Assembly: GCA_938014885.1 (NCBI GenBank)
Contig: CALLQI010000018.1
Coordinates: 1-64,000 of the forward strand
Length of the DNA: 64,000 bases
Reading direction: 5' to 3'
Source of the DNA: an uncultured bacterium
Lineage (GTDB): Bacteria; Planctomycetota; UBA8742; UBA2392
Below, one piece after another: positions 34,588-42,437 of the stretch (the first letter of the stretch is position 1; the number at the start of each line of letters is the position of its first letter). The position numbers and the translations under genes are program-made. The notes beneath the pieces were generated by a model. That model searched no databases and had not been told where the DNA came from. It worked only from the letters and a program-made list of their open reading frames with translations.

Positions 34588-35244
34588 TCAAACACCCTGC
34601 GGTGGCTGGATGCCGTTGACGGCTTTGTCGATGGAGGCTTGCAGGTCTTCGATTGCCTTTTCCAGCGCGCCCACCTGCTCCTGCGTGGGCATGTCGGCTT
34701 CGGCCTTGGGGGTTTCGGCCGCGGCATCGGGGGCCGCGCTTTCCGGCATGGGCGCTTCGGCGCCAGGTACTTCGGCGGCCTGGGCCTTCAACTCGGCCAG
34801 TTGCTTATCGAGCTGCGCCTGCATTTCCTCGACCTGCTTGTGCAGGTTGTTCAGCGCTTCGTCAGCATTCCCGGCGGCGGCGGTGCCAGCTTCCGGCCCG
34901 CCCGCGGCCTCCAGTGGCTCAAGCAGCGACTTCACGATCTCGGCCTTTTCGGCGTCGGACAGCGGCAGGCCCGCCAGTGCGGCCGTCAGCGTCGGGCCGA
35001 GACTCTTCACGTCCGGGATCTCGGCGGGGCTTTCTGACGGGCTCTGCACGTAGCCCTTCAGGAACTCGAAGAACCACAGCGCGTATTGGGCCTCATACAC
35101 CGTGGCCAGCTTCGTGAGGCCGTCGGGCGCGCCCATCTCAATCTCGCCCCGGGCCTGGCCCAGCAGCGTTTCCATGCTGATGCCCTGGCCCGCAAGCTCA
35201 GCGCCAACCTGCTTCAACATCTCGGCTGTGGTGTCTGTGGGCAT
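34588..35244 (-). CDS. Unknown acidic helical protein next to VgrG
   Basis: A 218-residue soluble, Ala/Glu-rich protein. Residues 1-100 contain KLATVYEAQYALWFFEFL and a possible small helical domain; residues about 125-215 are a coiled coil broken by a Pro/Glu/Ala linker. I recognise no family. It begins four bases after the vgrG stop, so the two are one transcript, which makes it a candidate partner: adaptor, chaperone or cargo of the VgrG spike. It has no signal peptide and no cysteine pair. Confidence 0.72.
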   Translation of the reverse strand: MPTDTTAEMLKQVGAELAGQGISMETLLGQARGEIEMGAPDGLTKLATVYEAQYALWFFEFLKGYVQSPSESPAEIPDVKSLGPTLTAALAGLPLSDAEKAEIVKSLLEPLEAAGGPEAGTAAAGNADEALNNLHKQVEEMQAQLDKQLAELKAQAAEVPGAEAPMPESAAPDAAAETPKAEADMPTQEQVGALEKAIEDLQASIDKAVNGIQPPQGV

Positions 35245-35248
35245 GGGT

Positions 35249-38227
35249 CTACTTGTTCATGTTCTTGAGGCTGCTGAAGTACTTGATGATCTGCGTGACG
35301 CGCGCGCCTGAGGCGTTGTCGGCCGGGCCTTCCGCCGGCTCCGCCACCACGGGCGGCAGCGGCACAATCGGCGGCGAAGGCGGCGAAGGCAGCTTAGGCT
35401 TGATCACCGGCGGTTTGGCGGGCTTGCCGCCCATGGCACCTACAGCCTGCCCGTTAATCTTGACCTGGCTGCCGTCAATCGAGACCTGCCCGCCGCTGAT
35501 CGCGACCTGGCTGCCCGAAAGTTCCAGCTTGGCGGTGGCGGCGACAGTGACAGCGCCCTTGGCCTGGATCTTGATGCCGACCCCCTTGGCGTCTTCGACA
35601 ATGATGCCGCTGTTGCTCAGCGTCACCTTGCCGACCGCGCTGTCGATGACGATACCGCCGTCTTCGCGGCTCGAAATCATCAGGCCCGCGTTGCCGATGT
35701 ACATGCCCGACTTGTTGTCGTTGGTGGTCAGCACCAGCTCTTTGCCCGTGAAGGTGCCCTCGCCATCCTTGATCATGATGCCGGTGCCCTGCCCCGTCGT
35801 GTTGAACGCGCCGTGCATCTTGTGGCCGAGTGCCACGAACTTCTCGTTCACGCGGATAGTCATGTCGGGCAGTTCGCCCGGGCCCATCATCGTCACGTTC
35901 TTTGTGCTGATTGTGATGCCGCAGCCTGAGGCTTGGTGTTCTTCGCCGATCACCTGCAACGCGATGGCCGAATGCGCCGTGGCCAGCGCGTAGTTGCCGT
36001 GGATCGTGAAGTCCTTGCGGGCGATCATGTCAATGCTGCCCGCGTCCGTCGCAATCAAGATGCTCTTGCCGCTGCCCGCAACCGTGACGGCCGCACCGTC
36101 GCCCGCGCGCACCATGGTCAGGCCGTGCACTTCTTCGTCGGCACCGGCGTCGATGGCCTTGGCCTTAGCGTACGCTTGCGTGAAGCTGCGCAGGGTGAAG
36201 ATGCCCGCAATGAACGAGGCCGCCTGCTTAACCTTGGTCAGGGCCGCGTTGGTGCTGAAAAGCAGTCGCTTGCCGCGATCAGGCCAAGCTCCGGCGCGGG
36301 GCGTCATCTTGAGCTTCAGGTCCTTGGCGATGGTGCGCTGCAGCAGCTTTACCTGTACCTGCACGATGATCAGGGTAAGCACCAGGTTCAGGATCGGCAT
36401 CAGGATGTTGGCCACGCCGGTGGGCTGGCTGCCGCTGCGCTTGGCGTCGGTTTCGTACTTGTAGCCGATGGTCATGCCCGTCAGCAGGCCGACGACGGCA
36501 CCCTGGATCAGCGGGTAGCCCGCCAGAATGCCGACCTGCCGCATGGACGTGATCGACACTGCAACCACGCCGGACATCACCTTGGTCATCAGTGAGATGT
36601 CTGTGTTCATCGCCGCCATGCTGGCGATATTGCTGAGTGACTTGGCGCTGTTGCCCACGGACAGGCTGGCATCCGTCAGCACGGACAGGCTCTGGCCGGC
36701 GAAGGTGCCCTCCGTGGACAGGGTGATCGATTCCTCACCCTGCAGGTCCTGCATGACCATGCGTGTGGCCTTGGTCTTGATGATGGTCTGGTCGCGGTTG
36801 CTGTTGATCACCGGTGGCTTCTGGCTGGGCCCGCTGACTGCGGCGACGATCACCGGCCGGTCCGGGTCGCCGCCTGAAAACGCGACCAACACTTCGGTGC
36901 CGTTGATCAGCGGCATGTGCATGCCGCGGTCCGGGCCACCGTAGGGCTCAGCCTTGCGGATCGGCGCGCTAGCATTGTTGGCACTGGTGTCGTTGTCGAA
37001 AAACAGCCGCACGCGGTAGCGGCCTTCGCTGTCGATGCCGGGGTACTGCGCGCCGTCGTCGTTCTCGACCACGCCGTGCAGCAGGCCGTGCACCACCGGG
37101 CGCGGTGTAACGCGTGAGGGCCGGTAGGTCAGCACGTTTGGGATCGCGACGTAGTCGTTTTCGTACTTCACGCCACTGGCGTTGCCGCTGCTGATGTCCA
37201 CGCTTTGCGAGCCGCGGTGCGTCACTTCAATCAGCAGGTATTCGGTGGTGGCCGCGGCGACCGGGTTGTCGGTGATCTTGAAGGTGTAGCCCGCGCAGAA
37301 GCTGCGCACGTCGCTTTGGCCGTGCACGCGGTAGTTCATGCCGTGGTATTCGTCGCGGCGCACTTCCAGCACGTCTTGCACGTTGTAGGCGCTGGTGTCG
37401 GAGTCGATTTCAATGTGGTCGCCGGTGCCCGGGCTGCCGACGTCAATGACTTCGCGGGTGGACTGTGTGGGCGTGTCCTTGTTGAAGTCCACGACGGTCA
37501 GCGAATCCGGCACCAGTGAATCGCGCCACAGCACGCTGCTGATGGCCTCGCGCTGGTTGCCGCGGCGGTCGTTGGGCAGGTACTTCACCTCGTTGCCGGT
37601 GCCCATGTTCAGGGGCAGGAAGCCTTCCTTGACGTTGCAGAAGATCGCGACTTCGTGGTCTTCTTCGTGCTTGAAGAAGTACGACACGCCGTAGAATTCC
37701 AGCCAGCGCTGCAGGAAGTTCAGGTTCGACTCCATGTACTGCATCGTGAAGTCGCGGACCGGGTTCAGGTGATGAATCTTGGACTTGTCGGTGTCGACGG
37801 GCACGTCGGGCTTTTGCGACCACGTGTCTTCAATCAGGTCAAACAGGTTGTAGTTGACGTACACCTTGCTGCGCACCATCTGCATCGCGCGCCACAGCCG
37901 CGGTACCAGCACCGCGCGGTACTGGTAGCTGGTGCCGTCAAACCCCAGCAGCTCAAAGCTGCGCAGCATCCCGTGCAGCGGCCGCGTGGTGGTCTGGCTG
38001 GCGCCCTGGGCACTCTGGACCTCGCGCTGCATGGTCAGCTTGGCGGTGCGCCGCAGGATGTTGCGGAAGCTGTCAGGTTTGGAGCGCGAAATCAGGTCGA
38101 TCGTGTACTGGAAGGGTTTGGCAATGGCCTCACGCCCTTCGAAGCTGGTGACATAGAACGGGAAGTCCGGAGTCGTATCACCTGAAAGCCAGTTGACTTG
38201 AAAGGTGTACGCGGGGTTTCGAGACAT
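35249..38227 (-). CDS. vgrG: VgrG-type spike protein with internal hydrophobic region
   Basis: A 992-residue spike protein of type VI or related contractile secretion systems. Residues about 1-370 are the gp27-like base (FLQRWLEFYGVSYFFKHEED is the diagnostic block). The gp5-like OB domain spans about 380-465 (GRYRVRLFFDND, RGMHMPLINGTEVLVAF). A beta-helix needle follows at about 700-920, then a Pro-rich tail (from about 925). Between OB and needle, residues about 550-630 hold two long hydrophobic stretches (GILAGYPLIQGAVVGLLTG and VANILMPILNLVLTLII), which normal VgrG lacks. AAAGGG precedes the ATG. No other secretion-system gene is present here, so it is an orphan. Confidence 0.88.
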   Translation of the reverse strand: MSRNPAYTFQVNWLSGDTTPDFPFYVTSFEGREAIAKPFQYTIDLISRSKPDSFRNILRRTAKLTMQREVQSAQGASQTTTRPLHGMLRSFELLGFDGTSYQYRAVLVPRLWRAMQMVRSKVYVNYNLFDLIEDTWSQKPDVPVDTDKSKIHHLNPVRDFTMQYMESNLNFLQRWLEFYGVSYFFKHEEDHEVAIFCNVKEGFLPLNMGTGNEVKYLPNDRRGNQREAISSVLWRDSLVPDSLTVVDFNKDTPTQSTREVIDVGSPGTGDHIEIDSDTSAYNVQDVLEVRRDEYHGMNYRVHGQSDVRSFCAGYTFKITDNPVAAATTEYLLIEVTHRGSQSVDISSGNASGVKYENDYVAIPNVLTYRPSRVTPRPVVHGLLHGVVENDDGAQYPGIDSEGRYRVRLFFDNDTSANNASAPIRKAEPYGGPDRGMHMPLINGTEVLVAFSGGDPDRPVIVAAVSGPSQKPPVINSNRDQTIIKTKATRMVMQDLQGEESITLSTEGTFAGQSLSVLTDASLSVGNSAKSLSNIASMAAMNTDISLMTKVMSGVVAVSITSMRQVGILAGYPLIQGAVVGLLTGMTIGYKYETDAKRSGSQPTGVANILMPILNLVLTLIIVQVQVKLLQRTIAKDLKLKMTPRAGAWPDRGKRLLFSTNAALTKVKQAASFIAGIFTLRSFTQAYAKAKAIDAGADEEVHGLTMVRAGDGAAVTVAGSGKSILIATDAGSIDMIARKDFTIHGNYALATAHSAIALQVIGEEHQASGCGITISTKNVTMMGPGELPDMTIRVNEKFVALGHKMHGAFNTTGQGTGIMIKDGEGTFTGKELVLTTNDNKSGMYIGNAGLMISSREDGGIVIDSAVGKVTLSNSGIIVEDAKGVGIKIQAKGAVTVAATAKLELSGSQVAISGGQVSIDGSQVKINGQAVGAMGGKPAKPPVIKPKLPSPPSPPIVPLPPVVAEPAEGPADNASGARVTQIIKYFSSLKNMNK

Positions 38228-38284
38228 GGGTGCCCTTTCCGAGGGTCAAGCATGATTGCCACGGCACCCCCGGGCGACAAGAGA

Positions 38285-38560
38285 AATTGTCGTGATGGTG
38301 TTTCGTGCTTGGGGCTTCGTGTTTCGGGCCTCGTGTTTCGTGCTTCGGGTTTCGGGTTTCGTGCTTCGTGCTTCGTGTTTCGGGACTCGGGGTTCGGCAA
38401 TGCAGCGCCGACACGATCGAAGCCCCGAATTCAGACACCAAGCACCATGCACAGGGCACCGAGCACCGAGCACCAAGCACTGGGCACGAAGCACCAAGCG
38501 CCGAGCACCGAGCACCGCGCAGCGAGCACGAGACACGAAACACCAAGCACGAAGCCCGAG
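38285..38560. repeat. Long inverted degenerate TTCGTG/CACGAA word repeat
   Basis: The 333-base gap between the ABC ATPase and vgrG is filled by words. Arm 1 (about 38298-38397) repeats TTTCGTGCTTCGTG-type words with 8-10 base periods. Arm 2 (about 38434-38560) repeats CACCAAGCACGAAGC-type words, the reverse complement. A spacer of about 35 bases separates them, so a transcript could fold into an imperfect stem of about 100 pairs. It lies downstream of the ATPase and upstream of vgrG on the transcribed strand. It is not a CRISPR: no constant repeat or spacer length. Confidence 0.75.
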
Positions 38561-39499
38561 CTACGCGATGATGCCCTTGGTTACATTGAGGAAGATGTCT
38601 TCGAGGTTCTGCGTCGCTGGCGCAAGACTTACCACGCCGACGTTCCGATTCAGCAGTTCGCGCAGCAGCGCCGGGTTGCTTTCAATCGGCTGCTGGAACG
38701 TGAAGGTGATGATCCCGCGGTCAATCTCAACCCCGCCGATGTCGGGCAGACTGCGCAGTGAAGCCACGGCCGCATCCGGGCTGCCCAGCACGCGCAGAAA
38801 CAACTTCTGCACGATGGGCTGGCCGGCCTGGCGCTCGGCCAGGATTTCATCAATGCGGCCGGCCTTGAGCATGATGCCGCGCTCAATGATGCCGACCGAA
38901 TTGCACATGTCTGACAGCTCGGTGAGGATGTGGCTGCTGATAATGATGGTCTTGCCCAGTTTCTGCAGTTCTTTGAGCAGCAGACGCAGCTCAATGCGCG
39001 CGCGCGGGTCAAGGCCGGCCGCAGGCTCGTCCAGGATCAGCACTTTCGGGTCGTGCACCAGGGTCTTGGCCAAGCACAGGCGCTGGCGCATGCCCTTGCT
39101 GAGGGTCTCGACATCTTTGCTGGCGACGGTGGTGAGATCGGTGATTTCCATGATCTCATCGACCAGCTTCTTGCGCTTGTCTACGGGGATGCGATAGGCC
39201 GCAGCGAAGAAGTTGAGGTACTCGCGGATTTCAACGCCTTCGTACACGCCGATGTAGTCGGGCATGTAGCCGATCATCAGGCGGATGGCCTCAGGTTCAT
39301 CGAGTACACTGACGCCGTCGATGGTGATGTCGCCGTAGTCCGGGTCCAGCAGCGTGGCCATCATGCGCATCGTGGTGGTCTTGCCGGCACCGTTGGGGCC
39401 GACGAAACCGAAAATGTCGCCCTTGCCAATGTGGAACGAAAGGTCCCAAACCGCGCGGAACTGCTTGAAGGTCTTGCAGACGTGGACGACATCAATCAT
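38561..39499 (-). CDS. ABC transporter ATP-binding subunit
   Basis: A 312-residue nucleotide-binding subunit of the CcmA/NatA/gliding-type exporter class. Walker A GPNGAGKTT is near residues 34-42, the signature LSKGMRQRL near 133-141, Walker B VLILDEPAAGLDP near 153-165, and the switch His in ISSH near 188. The C-terminal 90 residues are an extra regulatory domain common in this class. No permease gene is adjacent on either side, so its membrane partner is encoded elsewhere. The start at 39499 has no clear Shine-Dalgarno sequence. Confidence 0.9.
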   Translation of the reverse strand: MIDVVHVCKTFKQFRAVWDLSFHIGKGDIFGFVGPNGAGKTTTMRMMATLLDPDYGDITIDGVSVLDEPEAIRLMIGYMPDYIGVYEGVEIREYLNFFAAAYRIPVDKRKKLVDEIMEITDLTTVASKDVETLSKGMRQRLCLAKTLVHDPKVLILDEPAAGLDPRARIELRLLLKELQKLGKTIIISSHILTELSDMCNSVGIIERGIMLKAGRIDEILAERQAGQPIVQKLFLRVLGSPDAAVASLRSLPDIGGVEIDRGIITFTFQQPIESNPALLRELLNRNVGVVSLAPATQNLEDIFLNVTKGIIA

Positions 39500-39539
39500 G
39501 GGCTAGATGGTCGGGTGCAGATGCACGCAGGTCAAGGGT

Positions 39540-39710
39540 CGGGTGCTGCCAAGCGTGACACGACGTTTCGCCCACGAAGCCACACGAAGTAACACCAAGT
39601 AAGGCAACTACAGCTCACACGCAGACGTACAGACTGCTGTTTTTTCCAAGGAAGCAGGGGCCGTACTTCGTGGTCCTTCGTGGCGCCTCGTGGGAAACAG
39701 TAGTTGCCGT
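39540..39710. repeat. Inverted degenerate CACGAA/TTCGTG word repeat
   Basis: In the 242-base gap upstream of the ABC gene, words such as CCCACGAAGCCACACGAAG (39572-39590) are followed at 39663-39700 by reverse-complement words (ACTTCGTGGTCCTTCGTGG). The pair would form an imperfect hairpin with a loop of about 70 bases. Confidence 0.55.
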
Positions 39711-39741
39711 CGATTACGCGCGGGCCAGCGCACCGCACGAA

Positions 39742-40011
39742 CTAGTCTTTTTTGTCGGCCTTGTCGTCGGCCTTGTTTTCGGGTTCTTCATCGGCGCCGG
39801 CTTTCATGGCTTTGTCGACCATGTTGGCCATGCTCTTGGGCAGCCCGAAGCCGAACATGTATCGCAGCCCCAGATAAATCAGGCCCACGCCTACCAGCAG
39901 GCCCACCGCGATCTTCAGGAAGTCCCAGATGATTGAGCCGATGATCAGCGCCGCGATCACGACCACGACGCCGATCGAGATGTACTTGATTGCCTGTGGG
40001 GATAGCGCCAT
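39742..40011 (-). CDS. Small membrane protein (unknown)
   Basis: An 89-residue protein with two hydrophobic segments (about residues 10-28 and 32-50) and a charged C-terminal tail rich in Glu, Asp and Lys (EPENKADDKADKKD). I recognise no family. The start at 40011 is supported by an AGGTG just before it and by lack of coding character upstream. It lies just past the terminator of the next upstream gene, so it has its own promoter; a TATTGT lies at 40026-40021 but the geometry is poor. Confidence 0.65.
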   Translation of the reverse strand: MALSPQAIKYISIGVVVVIAALIIGSIIWDFLKIAVGLLVGVGLIYLGLRYMFGFGLPKSMANMVDKAMKAGADEEPENKADDKADKKD

Positions 40012-40024
40012 AGAGCACCTACAA

Positions 40025-40054
40025 TAGAAAACCGGGGGGCATTCCGCCCCCCGG
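40025..40054 (-). terminator. Rho-independent terminator
   Basis: Minus strand: an 8-bp stem (40054-40047 with 40039-40032), 7-base loop, then TTTTCTATT. It ends the gene whose stop is at 40068. Confidence 0.8.
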
Positions 40055-40067
40055 CCTCTGATTGCGT

Positions 40068-41459
40068 TTACTTCACGTTGGCTTTCAGCCATTCGTCGGC
40101 GGCCTGTTCGTCGGTGACCTTCACGAACGAGCTGTCGTCGGCATCCAGCGTCTTCTTCGATTCTTCCAGCAGCAGTTGCAGCTTGGCCAGCTCATCCTTG
40201 CTGTCTGCCAGCTTGGCGAGCTCAACCTGGTTGCCCAGGCGTTCCATCTGCACTTCCAGCTTGTTGCGGGTGCGGTTCAATTCCGTGCGTTTGTTTTCGG
40301 TCAGCTTCACCAGGCGCGCGGTTTCGCCTACCAGCTTCAGCCAGTCGCCGGCGTCCTCGTCGCCCTTTACCTGCTCAGCGCTTAGGCCCTTGTCGGCGAT
40401 GATCTGGCGCAGCTTCTTTTCGTGCTCGGCCAGTTTGTTCTTGTTGGTAGCCTCGGAATCGTTGATCGCCTTCAGTTTGGCGTCCACCTTGCGGATCATG
40501 GTGGCGATTTCGCGCTTGCTCTTCAGGGCCTCGCGGCTGGTGGCGTCGCCGCCCCACAGGCTGATCAGGTCAAACTTGGGGTCCTGGGCCTGCGGCACCG
40601 CGGTTTCGGTGGTTTCCCAGGCGTTGTCCACGCCGATGAAAACCAGCCCGTAGTTCTGGTAGTCCTTGTCGGCGCTGGGGAAGTCTTCGAACACGTCGAA
40701 GATGTTTTCGATGCTGACCTTGCCCTCTTCGTCCACGTAGCCGCTGCCGGTCCAGGTGGCTTCGGCACCGGGCTTGTAGCGCAGGAATTCGTGCCACTTC
40801 TTGCCCTTCACTACCTTCTGCACAGCATCATGCGTGTCATCAAAGCCCTGCTCCCACGTTTCGGGCAGGTAGCCGGTGGCCACCAGCTCGCTCAAACTGC
40901 GGGGCACGCGGCCGTTGTCGGCCTTGAATTCTTCAATCGCGGCCACGACCGGCGCGCCGCCCTGCTTGGACATCTCTTCGCTCTGGAACTGCAGGTGCAT
41001 GCCGAGCCCCATGAAGGCGACCCAGCCCACGACCTGCACCGCCGAAATCACGAAACCGGCGAATGCCATGCCCTTGGCGCGCTTGTTGCCGATCATGCCG
41101 ATCAGGCCAAACAGCATCGGCAGCGGCGAAATCAGGCCCAGGCACAGGAAAAAGCTGACCAGCGAAAGGATCAGGCTGGCGGCCGCCCAACTGCCGCTGC
41201 CCTGCTGGCGATAGCTTGCCGGGTTGAACATCTGGCGCGTCATGCCGCGAAAGCCCTGCTGCGGGTACGGCTGCGCGTAGCCACTGTGCGGCGGCGGCGC
41301 GTAGCTGCCCGACTGCGGCATCGGCCCCGTCGGGGGATGCATGCCGGGTCCGCTGGGTGGCGCGCCGTAGCCCGGCTGGCCCTGCGGCGGGCCGTAGCCC
41401 GGAGGCGGGCCGTAACCGGCCGGAATGTTCGAACCCATGTTGTTGGGGGGCTGGTTCAT
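40068..41459 (-). CDS. Membrane protein with DUF4190-like helices and pseudopilin-like segment
   Basis: A 463-residue protein. Residues 1-85 are Pro/Gly/Gln/Tyr-rich and disordered. Two membrane helices follow (about 93-150) with a GNKRAKG loop, as in DUF4190-type proteins. Next comes IEEFKADNGRVPRSLSELV (about 173-191), which resembles the C-terminal fold of major pseudopilins (GspG), and a globular region to about 315. The C-terminal 145 residues are a long coiled coil. CGGAG precedes the start. The mix suggests an envelope scaffold; no function can be named. Confidence 0.75.
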   Translation of the reverse strand: MNQPPNNMGSNIPAGYGPPPGYGPPQGQPGYGAPPSGPGMHPPTGPMPQSGSYAPPPHSGYAQPYPQQGFRGMTRQMFNPASYRQQGSGSWAAASLILSLVSFFLCLGLISPLPMLFGLIGMIGNKRAKGMAFAGFVISAVQVVGWVAFMGLGMHLQFQSEEMSKQGGAPVVAAIEEFKADNGRVPRSLSELVATGYLPETWEQGFDDTHDAVQKVVKGKKWHEFLRYKPGAEATWTGSGYVDEEGKVSIENIFDVFEDFPSADKDYQNYGLVFIGVDNAWETTETAVPQAQDPKFDLISLWGGDATSREALKSKREIATMIRKVDAKLKAINDSEATNKNKLAEHEKKLRQIIADKGLSAEQVKGDEDAGDWLKLVGETARLVKLTENKRTELNRTRNKLEVQMERLGNQVELAKLADSKDELAKLQLLLEESKKTLDADDSSFVKVTDEQAADEWLKANVK

Positions 41460-41471
41460 TGGCTTGCTCCG

Positions 41472-42326
41472 TTAGGCATACTTGTAAAAGCCGCGGCCGC
41501 TCTTGCGCCCGAGGTGGCCGGCGGCCACATACTTCTTCAGCAGCGGGCAGGGGCGATACTTGCTGTCGCCTAGGTCGCGGTGCAGCACTTCCATGATCGA
41601 AAGGCAGGTATCCAGCCCGATCAGGTCCGCCAGTGCCAGCGGGCCCATCGGGTGGTTCATGCCCAGCTTGATGATCTGGTCGATGTTTTCGGCCGTGGCC
41701 ACGCCTTCCATCAGCGCGTAGACGGCCTCATTGATCATCGGCAGCAGAATGCGGTTACTGACAAAACCCGGGAAGTCATTGCAAGGCACCGGCGTCTTGC
41801 CCAGCTTGTTGGCTGTGGCAATTACGGTGTTGTAGGTGTCGTCGTCGGTATCAAGTCCGCGGATCACTTCCACAAGCTGCATCAGCGGCACCGGGTTCAT
41901 GAAGTGCATGCCCACGAACTTGGATGCGCGGCGCGTACCGGCAGCGAGCGTCGTGATGCTGATGCTGCTGGTGTTGGTGGCCAGGATCGCGCCTGACTTC
42001 ATGATTTCGTCGGCCTGGCGCAGGATCTGGCGCTTGATTTCGAGGTTTTCGGTGGCGGCCTCAATCACCAGGTCGCAATCCTTGAGCTTGGTGTAGTCGG
42101 TTGAAGTCTGCACCTGCGCGATGGCGACGCCCATCATGTGCGGCTGCAGTTTGCCCTTCTCCACCAGCTTCGACAGCGACTTCAGGATCGTTTCGTGCCC
42201 CTTCTTCAGGGCGGCGTCGTTTACGTCCAGCATCACGACAGGAATCGCCTGCATGGCAAACACCTGGGCAATGCCGTTGCCCATTTGCCCGGCGCCGATC
42301 ACGCCCACCGTCTTCACATCTGCCAT
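41472..42326 (-). CDS. 3-hydroxyacyl-CoA (3-hydroxybutyryl-CoA) dehydrogenase
   Basis: A 284-residue NAD(P)-dependent enzyme that interconverts 3-hydroxyacyl-CoA and 3-oxoacyl-CoA. The Rossmann loop GVIGAGQMGNGIAQ is at residues 8-21. The catalytic His is in GMHFMNPVPLMQLVEVI near 138-154, and Asn in FVSNRILLPMINEAV near 190. The length is exactly that of single-domain 3-hydroxybutyryl-CoA dehydrogenases. The ATG at 42326 follows AAGGAG. No other fatty-acid or butanoate gene is adjacent, so the pathway (beta-oxidation, butyrate or storage polymer) is open. Confidence 0.93.
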   Translation of the reverse strand: MADVKTVGVIGAGQMGNGIAQVFAMQAIPVVMLDVNDAALKKGHETILKSLSKLVEKGKLQPHMMGVAIAQVQTSTDYTKLKDCDLVIEAATENLEIKRQILRQADEIMKSGAILATNTSSISITTLAAGTRRASKFVGMHFMNPVPLMQLVEVIRGLDTDDDTYNTVIATANKLGKTPVPCNDFPGFVSNRILLPMINEAVYALMEGVATAENIDQIIKLGMNHPMGPLALADLIGLDTCLSIMEVLHRDLGDSKYRPCPLLKKYVAAGHLGRKSGRGFYKYA

Positions 42327-42437
42327 TGCCCGCTCCTTCACCGATAAGGGGCGAAGAGTCTACCACGCGGGCAACAGTATGAAAGCCGCGCGGCGCGCGC
42401 GCGGTTACTATTGCCCAGCCACTTTGGAATCACGCAG

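Noticed and set aside
35249..38227. A full type VI secretion locus
   Set aside because: Only the VgrG spike is present; no sheath, baseplate, Hcp or ClpV genes occur in the window.
38285..38563. CRISPR array
   Set aside because: Words are 8-10 bases, degenerate and inverted; there is no constant direct repeat with spacers, and no cas gene is present.
38198..39197. Several open frames in and beyond the word-repeat gap
   Set aside because: Their translations are strings of similar peptides made by the repeat words, and they continue antisense through the ABC gene; no coding support.
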